Assembly (NCBI RefSeq): GCF_009498275.1
Contig: NZ_CP045643.1
Coordinates: forward strand, 4,712,001 to 4,776,000
Origin: Streptomyces fagopyri
GTDB taxonomy: Bacteria > Actinomycetota > Actinomycetes > Streptomycetales > Streptomycetaceae
Reading direction: 5' to 3'
DNA length: 64,000 nt
Below are positions 57,636-64,000 of this stretch, piece by piece (position 1 is the first letter of the stretch; each line of letters opens with the position of its first letter). The position numbers and the translations under genes are program-made. The notes beneath the pieces are model-generated. The model did no database searches. It was not told the DNA's origin and saw nothing but the letters and a program-made list of their open reading frames with translations.

Positions 57636-57849
57636 TCGGGGCGCTCCTCGGGCTGGTGTGTCCCCATGGGTACAGGGGCTCCGGCTCTCGCGCCGAAGCC
57701 TACTGCGCCCTGTGAGCGCCCCGTCTGGCCGTATGGAACCTGCGTCCGGACCGATGCCCGGTCGGGACGTTATGGGGTGTTGTGTCGCCTGTCGGGGACC
57801 GTGTGGCGGCCGCGGAGTGGTGTCCGGGCCGCCCGGCCGTTCCGTCCCC

Positions 57850-58164
57850 TCAGCCGATGATGCCCCCGAAGAGGCCGCCGTGGGCCATGCCGAGGAAGAA
57901 GCCGATGGCGGAGGCACCGAGCCCCAGGATCAGCCCGAAGCGCTGCCGGGTCGTCTCCGAGATGAACTGTCCGCTCGCGCCGGTGAAGATGCCGATCAGC
58001 CCCGTCCAGGAACTGACCAGGTGCAGGCTGTCGAACTGTGCCGTGATGAACGCCGTCACCCCAAGGACCAGAGTCACGGCGAGCAGGGCGTCCTGAAGCG
58101 GATGGGACTTGTGGTCGGTGGCGAGCAGGGATCCGGCGGTGTTGGTTCGCACTGTCTGTGCCAT
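57850..58164 (-). CDS. Small membrane protein of unknown function
   Basis: 104 residues from ATG 58164 with GCAGGAGG upstream. Three hydrophobic segments (about 25-42, 48-66, 75-103), the last Gly-rich ([24 protein letters not shown]), no catalytic motif. Conserved position between femX and rpsF in Streptomyces as I recall. Confidence 0.78.
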   Translation of the reverse strand: MAQTVRTNTAGSLLATDHKSHPLQDALLAVTLVLGVTAFITAQFDSLHLVSSWTGLIGIFTGASGQFISETTRQRFGLILGLGASAIGFFLGMAHGGLFGGIIG

Positions 58165-58465
58165 GTGGCACCTCCTGCGGAAGGCGGCGCATCGTAGCGC
58201 CATACACACCCGATGTGTACAGATTGACGGTGACCCCGGCCGGATTTCAACCCGAAGCGGGTGTGCGGGTACTCTGTACCCTCTGCACCGGTGTCTGCCC
58301 AGGCCTAGGCCAGGTCACGACAAGGATTCCCACTCGGTCCACCGATCACTCGGTATATCGAACGGAGCCCGATTGTCAGTGGCGGCGGATACCGTTGCGT
58401 ACGCATCACAACCCTCCTGCCACGGAACGACCGTGGCCGTTGAGTCCAAAGGAGGTGGGTTCCAC

Positions 58466-58756
58466 ATGCGTCACTACGAAGTGATGGTCATCCTCGACCC
58501 CGATCTGGAGGAGCGCGCTGTCGCCCCCCTGATCGAGAACTTCCTCTCCGTCGTCCGTGAGGGCAACGGAAAGGTCGAGAAGGTCGACACCTGGGGCCGT
58601 CGTCGTCTCTCGTACGAGATCAAGAAGAAGCCCGAGGGCATCTACTCGGTCATCGACCTGCAGGCCGAGCCTGCGGTCGTCAAGGAGCTCGACCGCCAGA
58701 TGAACCTGAACGAGTCGGTCCTCCGGACCAAGGTCCTCCGTCCCGAGACCCACTGA
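58466..58756 (+). CDS. rpsF: 30S ribosomal protein S6
   Basis: 96 residues from ATG 58466 with AAAGGAGG 11 nt upstream. [17 protein letters not shown] and [19 protein letters not shown] are diagnostic. First of the rpsF-ssb-rpsR-rplI operon. Confidence 0.98.
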   Translation: MRHYEVMVILDPDLEERAVAPLIENFLSVVREGNGKVEKVDTWGRRRLSYEIKKKPEGIYSVIDLQAEPAVVKELDRQMNLNESVLRTKVLRPETH

Positions 58757-58833
58757 GCTCTCCCGCTCAGCTGATCTCGGGCATCGAGTAGCAGCACCAG
58801 CAGCCAGCAGCAAACCCGCCGAGAGGTTCCCCC

Positions 58834-59436
58834 ATGGCAGGCGAGACCGTCATCACGGTCGTCGGCAATCTTGTAGACGACCCCGAGCTGCGCTTCACCC
58901 CTTCCGGTGCGGCGGTCGCGAAGTTCCGTGTCGCGTCCACCCCCCGCACCTTCGACCGCCAGACCAACGAGTGGAAGGACGGCGAAAGCCTGTTCCTGAC
59001 CTGCTCGGTCTGGCGTCAGGCGGCGGAGAACGTCGCTGAGTCGCTCCAGCGAGGCATGCGCGTCATCGTGCAGGGCCGGCTGAAGCAGCGGTCCTACGAG
59101 GACCGTGAGGGCGTCAAGCGCACGGTCTACGAACTGGACGTGGAGGAAGTCGGCGCCAGCCTGAAGAGCGCCACGGCCAAGGTCACCAAGACCACCGGCC
59201 GAGGCGGTCAGGGCGGTTACGGCGGCGGTGGTGGCGGCGGCCAGCAGGGCGGTGGCTGGGGCGGAGGCTCCGGCGGCGGCCAGCAGGGCGGCGGCGCCGC
59301 TGCTCCCGCGGACGACCCCTGGGCGACCGGCACCCCTGCCGGTGGCGGCAACCAGGGCGGTGGCGGCGGTGGCGGTGGCTGGGGCGGAAGCTCCGGCGGT
59401 TCCGGCGGCGGCTACTCGGACGAGCCCCCCTTCTAG
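58834..59436 (+). CDS. ssb: Single-stranded DNA-binding protein
   Basis: 200 residues. OB fold (about 1-115: [24 protein letters not shown]), then a Gly/Gln-rich tail with [12 protein letters not shown] repeats and the protein-recruiting tip DEPPF. The tail is longer than in E. coli SSB. Made in the ribosomal operon as in many bacteria. Confidence 0.97.
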   Translation: MAGETVITVVGNLVDDPELRFTPSGAAVAKFRVASTPRTFDRQTNEWKDGESLFLTCSVWRQAAENVAESLQRGMRVIVQGRLKQRSYEDREGVKRTVYELDVEEVGASLKSATAKVTKTTGRGGQGGYGGGGGGGQQGGGWGGGSGGGQQGGGAAAPADDPWATGTPAGGGNQGGGGGGGGWGGSSGGSGGGYSDEPPF

Positions 59437-59493
59437 GCCTTCGGGCCGAAGGTGGGCCGTACCCACACTTCTTGATCACACAGGAGAAACACC

Positions 59494-59730
59494 ATGGCGA
59501 AGCCGCCTGTGCGCAAGCCTAAGAAGAAGGTCTGCGCTTTCTGCAAGGACAAGGTCACGTACGTGGACTACAAGGACACGAACATGCTGCGGAAGTTCAT
59601 TTCCGACCGCGGCAAGATCCGTGCCCGCCGCGTGACCGGCAACTGCACGCAGCACCAGCGTGACGTCGCCACGGCCGTGAAGAACAGCCGTGAGATGGCG
59701 CTGCTGCCCTACACCTCCACTGCGCGATAA
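59494..59730 (+). CDS. rpsR: 30S ribosomal protein S18 (zinc-ribbon form)
   Basis: 78 residues. VCAFCKDK supplies a CxxC pair (Cys14, Cys17) and GNCTQHQRD a third Cys with a nearby His, so this is the zinc-binding C+ form. Streptomyces often carry a Cys-free S18 paralogue elsewhere for zinc shortage. Confidence 0.97.
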   Translation: MAKPPVRKPKKKVCAFCKDKVTYVDYKDTNMLRKFISDRGKIRARRVTGNCTQHQRDVATAVKNSREMALLPYTSTAR

Positions 59731-59748
59731 GGGAAGGGTGACCGAAAC

Positions 59749-60195
59749 ATGAAGATCATCCTCACCCACGAGGTCTCTGGCCTCGGTGCCGCCGGCGACG
59801 TCGTCGACGTCAAGGACGGCTACGCTCGCAACTACCTGATCCCGCGGAACTTTGCGATCCGCTGGACCAAGGGTGGCGAGAAGGACGTCGAGCAGATCCG
59901 TCGTGCTCGCAAGATCCACGAGATCGCGACCATCGAGCAGGCCAACGAGATCAAGGCCCGCCTCGAAGGCGTCAAGGTCCGCCTGGCCGTTCGCTCCGGC
60001 GACGCCGGCCGTCTCTTCGGTTCCGTCACCCCGGCCGACATCGCTTCGGCGATCAAGGCCTCCGGTGGCCCCGAGGTCGACAAGCGCCGCATCGAGCTGG
60101 GCTCGCCCATCAAGACCCTGGGCGCCCACGCGACGTCCGTGCGTCTGCACCCCGAGGTTGCCGCCAAGGTCAACATCGAGGTTGTCGCTGCCTGA
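59749..60195 (+). CDS. rplI: 50S ribosomal protein L9
   Basis: 148 residues: [32 protein letters not shown] is diagnostic. Two globular domains joined by a long helix. Last gene of the operon. Confidence 0.98.
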   Translation: MKIILTHEVSGLGAAGDVVDVKDGYARNYLIPRNFAIRWTKGGEKDVEQIRRARKIHEIATIEQANEIKARLEGVKVRLAVRSGDAGRLFGSVTPADIASAIKASGGPEVDKRRIELGSPIKTLGAHATSVRLHPEVAAKVNIEVVAA

Positions 60196-60220
60196 GTGCA
60201 GCGCTCGGCATAGCTGAGAG

Positions 60221-60250
60221 AAGGGCCGGACCCCTGGGGGTCCGGCCCTT
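60221..60250 (+). terminator. Terminator after rplI
   Basis: Perfect 14-bp arms with a TG loop; parS-like sequence begins 5 nt later. Confidence 0.9.
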
Positions 60251-60254
60251 CTTC

Positions 60255-60338
60255 GTTTCACGTGGAACGAGAGACTTCCTCGGAGTCAGGGGTTTCACGT
60301 GAAACGGGGTTTCCCGCGCCGCGGGTTTCACGTGAAAC
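60255..60338. promoter_or_regulatory. parS: Triple parS array between rplI and the MATE gene
   Basis: Variant GTTTCACGTGGAAC at 60255-60268, perfect parS at 60292-60305 and 60325-60338. Spacings start to start are 37 and 33 bp. All lie in the convergent gap. Confidence 0.93.
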
Positions 60339-60402
60339 GGGCGACGGGCTGGATGGGTACACGCCGACGTGCGTGTCATCCGCTGGGTCGATCGGTATTC
60401 GA

Positions 60403-61740
60403 TCAGCGTGTGGCGCCCGTGACGATCCAGAGTCCCGAACGGGAGCGCAGCCACAGCGTGAGCATTCTCAGCGCCATCATCAGGGTCATCGCTCCCCACA
60501 GCGCCGTGAGCCCACCGCCGAACGCGGGCACCAGGAGTGCGACGGGCGCGAAGACCGCGAGGATCAACAGCATGGCCCACGCCAGGTAGGGTCCGTCCCC
60601 CGCGCCCATGAGGACTCCGTCCAGGACGAAGACGATTCCGCTGATGGGTTGGGAGAGGGCCACCAGAACCAGCGCGGGGAGCGCGGTGTGCTGGACTGCC
60701 GGATCACTGGTGAACAGCGGAAGGAACAGCGGCCGGGCGGCGAAGACCAGCAGACCGAGGACGACGCCGGAGGCGATGCCCCACTGGACCATGCGGCGGC
60801 AGGCCTCGCGGGCACCCTGAGTGTCGTCCGCTCCGAGGTAGCGGCCGATGATGGCCTGCCCGGCGATGGCGATCGCGTCGAGAGCGAAGGCGAGCAGGCT
60901 CCACAAGCTCATGATGATCTGGTGGGCGGCGATGTCCGCGTCCCCGAGACGGGCCGCGACGGCAGTGGCGATCATGAGGATCGCCCGCAGTGACAGCGTC
61001 CGCACCAGCAGGGGGGCACCGGCCTGGGCACAGGCCCGGATGCCGGCGGCGTCCGGTCGTAGCGAGGCCCCGTGCTTCCGGGCTCCGCGTACGACCACGA
61101 ACAGATACGCCGCGGCCATGCCGAACTGGGCGATGACCGTGCCCCAGGCGGAGCCCGCGATGCCCAGCCCGGCGCCGTAGACGAGCCCGGCGTTGAGCGC
61201 GGCGTTGGCGACGAAGCCCGCGACGGCGACATAGAGCGGAGTCCTCGTGTCCTGAAGCCCCCGCAGAACCCCCGTGGAGGCGAGGACGATGAGCATCGCG
61301 GGGATACCGAGTGAGGAGATGCGGAGATACGTCGTCGCGTACGGGGCCGCGGTCGGTGAGGCGCCGAAGAGTTCCACCAGGGCGGGGGCCGTGGGCAGGA
61401 CGGAGACGATGACGACGGTGCCGAGCAGCAGAGCGAGCCAGATGCCGTCCATTCCCTGGCGGATCGCGGCTCGAAGATCACCCGCGCCGACCCGGCGGGC
61501 GACGGCGGCGGTGGTGGCGTAGGCGAGGAAGACGAAGACGCTGACGGCCGTCACGAGGAGGGCGGAGGCGATACCGAGACCGGCCAGTTGCGCGGTGCCG
61601 AGATGGCCGACGATGGCGCTGTCGGCCATCACGAAAAGCGGCTCGGCGACGAGTGCGCCGAAGGCCGGAACGGCCAGCGCGACGATCTCTCGGTCGTGCC
61701 GGCGTCGGGCGGTCCTGGGCGCCGCGGGAGCCTGTGTCAT
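60403..61740 (-). CDS. MATE family efflux transporter
   Basis: About 445 residues and 12 helices. Landmarks: VALAVPAFGALVAEPLFVMADSAIVGHLGTAQLAGLG in helices 1-2, and the repeated half starting near ALDAIAIAGQAIIGRYLGAD. Probable multidrug/cation antiporter; substrate unknown. ATG 61740 taken; in-frame GTG 61746 is an alternative and neither has a strong ribosome site. Confidence 0.92.
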   Translation of the reverse strand: MTQAPAAPRTARRRHDREIVALAVPAFGALVAEPLFVMADSAIVGHLGTAQLAGLGIASALLVTAVSVFVFLAYATTAAVARRVGAGDLRAAIRQGMDGIWLALLLGTVVIVSVLPTAPALVELFGASPTAAPYATTYLRISSLGIPAMLIVLASTGVLRGLQDTRTPLYVAVAGFVANAALNAGLVYGAGLGIAGSAWGTVIAQFGMAAAYLFVVVRGARKHGASLRPDAAGIRACAQAGAPLLVRTLSLRAILMIATAVAARLGDADIAAHQIIMSLWSLLAFALDAIAIAGQAIIGRYLGADDTQGAREACRRMVQWGIASGVVLGLLVFAARPLFLPLFTSDPAVQHTALPALVLVALSQPISGIVFVLDGVLMGAGDGPYLAWAMLLILAVFAPVALLVPAFGGGLTALWGAMTLMMALRMLTLWLRSRSGLWIVTGATR

Positions 61741-61928
61741 GGGCACCAATCTAATCTTCCACAGGTAAGAGATGCAATGCAGTCATGACCCTTACTTGTC
61801 TGCCTGTCGGGCGTGTCGCCGCGTACCGTTTGAAGGGATCTTGGTCCAGCTGGAAAAGTTTTTCTTCTGCACAGCCGGTGGACGGTGAAACGGCAGGTCA
61901 GGAGTGTTGATAAGGGATCGCTGAGGGC

Positions 61929-62017
61929 TTGTTCACAGGCCTGTCCACCGAGTCGTGCACAGGTTTTGTGGAGTTCTCCACAGCATCCGGGCCGTCGTCC
62001 ACATGGCCTGTGGATAA
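61929..62017. promoter_or_regulatory. DnaA-box cluster upstream of dnaB
   Basis: In 89 bp: perfect TGTGGATAA at 62009-62017; one-mismatch boxes TTGTTCACA (61929), TTCTCCACA (61974) and TCGTCCACA (61995); weaker copies at 61941, 61953 and 61967, plus an outlier at 61755. The MATE-dnaB gap (61741-62199) contains no gene. The boxes end about 180 nt before the dnaB start. Confidence 0.75.
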
Positions 62018-62199
62018 CCAGATTGGCTGACGGTGCCCGCGGGCCTAACGTGGTGCGGCACCCGCTCTCTTCTCCGCCCTCGGAAACCTCGCAAAACCGA
62101 CGCGTCGGAACCGGAGTTGGGTCCCTTATTTGTCAGTGCCGTGCCGTAGAAATATTGGGCACGGCTAGGTCCGCCCGGCGGACGGGAGGAGGTGGCTCG

Positions 62200-63675
62200 G
62201 TGAGCATTTCCGAGCCCTTGGACGACCCGTGGGCCGACAGCGGTCCCAGTGATCGTCTGCCCGCTTCCCGTCAGCGCCGTGATTCGGGGCGGGCGCGTGA
62301 CGAACAGCACGACCGCGACCGGGACAACGGGCCGTGGGAAGGCGGAGGGTCGTCCTTCGAGCGTGTGCCGCCCCAGGATCTGGACGCCGAACAGTCCGTC
62401 CTCGGTGGCATGCTCCTGTCCAAGGACGCGATCGCCGATGTCGTCGAGGTCATCAAGGGCCACGACTTCTACCGGCCCGCACACGAGACGATCTACACCG
62501 CGATCCTCGACCTGTACGCCAAGGGCGAGCCGGCCGACCCGATCACCGTCGCGGCCGAGCTGACCAAGCGGGGTGAGATCACCAAGGTCGGTGGCGCGTC
62601 CTACCTTCACACCCTCGTCCAGACGGTCCCTACCGCGGCCAACGCCGAGTACTACGCGGAGATCGTCCACGAGCGCGCGGTGCTCCGCCGCCTGGTCGAG
62701 GCCGGCACCCGCATCACCCAGATGGGATACGCGGCCGACGGCGACGTCGACGAGATCGTCAACAGTGCCCAGGCCGAGATCTACGCCGTCACCGAGCAGC
62801 GCACCACCGAGGACTATCTGCCGCTCGGCGACATCATGGAGGGCGCCCTCGACGAGATCGAGGCGATCGGTTCGCGGTCGGGGGAGATGACCGGTGTGCC
62901 GACCGGCTTCACCGACCTCGACTCGCTCACCAACGGACTGCATCCAGGTCAGATGATCATCATCGCGGCCCGTCCCGCCATGGGTAAGTCGACGCTCGCG
63001 CTGGACTTCGCCCGGACCTGCTCCATCAAGCACAACATGCCCAGCGTGATCTTCTCCCTGGAAATGGGGCGCAACGAGATCGCGATGCGTCTGCTGTCTG
63101 CCGAGGCACGCGTGGCACTGCACCACATGCGGTCCGGCACGATGACCGACGAGGACTGGACCCGGCTCGCGCGCCGGATGCCGGATGTCTCCGCCGCACC
63201 GCTCTACATCGATGACTCCCCGAACCTGTCGATGATGGAGATCCGCGCCAAGTGCCGCCGTCTCAAGCAGCGCAGTGACCTGAAACTCGTCGTGATCGAC
63301 TATCTGCAGCTGATGCAGTCGGGCGGCAAGCGTTCCGAGAGCCGGCAGCAGGAGGTCTCCGACATGTCGCGAAACCTGAAGCTGCTGGCCAAGGAGCTGG
63401 AGCTGCCCGTGATCGCGCTGTCCCAGCTCAACCGTGGCCCCGAGCAGCGTACGGACAAGAAGCCCATGGTCTCCGACCTGCGTGAGTCCGGCTCGATCGA
63501 GCAGGACGCGGACATGGTGATCCTGCTGCACCGCGAGGACGCGTACGAGAAGGAGTCGCCGAGGGCGGGCGAGGCGGACATCATCGTCGGCAAGCACCGT
63601 AACGGCCCGACGGCCACGATCACGGTGGCCTTCCAGGGCCACTACTCCCGCTTCGTGGACATGGCGCAGACCTGA
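62200..63675 (+). CDS. dnaB: Replicative DNA helicase DnaB
   Basis: 491 residues from GTG 62200 with GGGAGGAGG upstream; the frame opens at 61885 but the extra codons cover the DnaA boxes. N-terminal collar from RVPPQDLDAEQSVLGGML, then the RecA fold with Walker A ARPAMGKST (257-265), Walker B LVVIDYLQLM, and DLRESGSIEQDAD. Polar N-terminal 50 residues are extra. No intein. Confidence 0.98.
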   Translation: MSISEPLDDPWADSGPSDRLPASRQRRDSGRARDEQHDRDRDNGPWEGGGSSFERVPPQDLDAEQSVLGGMLLSKDAIADVVEVIKGHDFYRPAHETIYTAILDLYAKGEPADPITVAAELTKRGEITKVGGASYLHTLVQTVPTAANAEYYAEIVHERAVLRRLVEAGTRITQMGYAADGDVDEIVNSAQAEIYAVTEQRTTEDYLPLGDIMEGALDEIEAIGSRSGEMTGVPTGFTDLDSLTNGLHPGQMIIIAARPAMGKSTLALDFARTCSIKHNMPSVIFSLEMGRNEIAMRLLSAEARVALHHMRSGTMTDEDWTRLARRMPDVSAAPLYIDDSPNLSMMEIRAKCRRLKQRSDLKLVVIDYLQLMQSGGKRSESRQQEVSDMSRNLKLLAKELELPVIALSQLNRGPEQRTDKKPMVSDLRESGSIEQDADMVILLHREDAYEKESPRAGEADIIVGKHRNGPTATITVAFQGHYSRFVDMAQT

Positions 63676-63764
63676 TCCGGTGCCCAGGGCGGTGTGGGAG
63701 CGCATCCGCCGGTGTCCGGGGAAATGAACTCGACGAGTGGCGCCGGTCCGGGTGGACTGGGGGT

Positions 63765-64000
63765 ATGACAACACCTCAGGAAGAGCTGCTTCCCGCCACG
63801 CGCCGGGCTCTGTCGCACCGTATCGCCGTCGCTCAGGCCGACGGGCGGGCTCCGTCGCTGGTCGCCGCGGTGGTCCGGGGTGGACAGACGGTGTGGCACG
63901 GATCGCGGACCTCGGTGGACGGGCACGGGCCGGACGAGAACGTGCAGTACCGGATCGGCTCGATCACCAAGACGTTCACCGCCGTGTTGGTGCTACGGCT
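63765..64000 (+). CDS. Beta-lactamase-fold serine hydrolase, cut by the window edge
   Basis: First 78 residues from ATG 63765 after GGGGGT. YRIGSITKTFTAVLVLR contains the SxxK motif (Ser-Ile-Thr-Lys) with the typical preceding region QYRIGS of class C beta-lactamase/esterase-family proteins. No signal peptide is visible, so it is probably cytoplasmic. Substrate cannot be told. Confidence 0.85.
   Translation, partial: MTTPQEELLPATRRALSHRIAVAQADGRAPSLVAAVVRGGQTVWHGSRTSVDGHGPDENVQYRIGSITKTFTAVLVLR

Overview
The window is a contiguous piece of a high-GC actinobacterial chromosome centred on the replication origin. It is almost certainly from a Streptomyces species: codon third positions are GC-saturated, GTG starts are common, oriC with about 20 DnaA boxes lies between dnaN and dnaA, DnaA carries a very long low-complexity linker, gnd sits between dnaN and recF, and CrgA, a DLW-39 peptide, FemX and an Ino1/PadR pair are present. 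Gene order matches what I remember of the Streptomyces coelicolor SCO3849-SCO3912 core, and large parts (crgA, DUF881, trpG; and pcnA, DUF6049, mviN, sigM, trxB, trxA, parB, parA, gid) also match Mycobacterium. I see no insertion sequence, prophage, CRISPR array or atypical island, so this is core and not accessory DNA.

Layout. 1-8 kb: a cell-envelope and division block with three class E sortases (the first cut by the window edge), a glutamine amidotransferase, a DUF881 protein, crgA, a rhomboid protease and a cyclophilin. 8-14 kb: tRNA-Ala, an HTH regulator, a Ser/Thr kinase, a secreted protein of unknown role, two small proteins and tRNA-Ile. 14-24 kb (minus strand, away from the origin): DUF3566, gyrA, gyrB, DUF721, recF, gnd, dnaN. 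24.17-24.76 kb: oriC. 25-31 kb: dnaA (minus), then rpmH-rnpA-yidD-yidC-jag and rsmG (plus). 31-34 kb: parAB. 34-38 kb: GNAT, trxA, trxB with a SigR-type promoter, and the anti-sigma/sigM pair. 38-46.5 kb: pseudokinase, murJ, DUF6049 and the divergent tRNA nucleotidyltransferase. 46.5-58 kb: LppU-like protein, MFS, ino1, padR, a class A PBP, a GT87-type mannosyltransferase, an alanine-racemase-like protein, femX and a small membrane protein. 58-64 kb: rpsF-ssb-rpsR-rplI, a MATE transporter, dnaB and the start of a serine hydrolase.

The genes cooperate in replication initiation and fork work (dnaA, dnaN, recF, gyrAB, ssb, dnaB), segregation (parA, parB and at least eight perfect parS sites), division and wall synthesis (crgA, murJ, pseudokinase, PBP, femX), membrane insertion (yidD, yidC, jag) and thiol redox balance (trxA, trxB). 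The richest non-coding signals are DnaA-box clusters outside oriC (near 5.1 kb, 31.6 kb and 62.0 kb) and parS sites that repeatedly sit at or inside terminator hairpins between convergent genes, most strikingly two perfect palindromes (54 and 40 bp) with parS at their exact centres at 46.5 kb. Positions of motifs and repeats were found by reading. No database search was run, so family names rest on recognition from memory.
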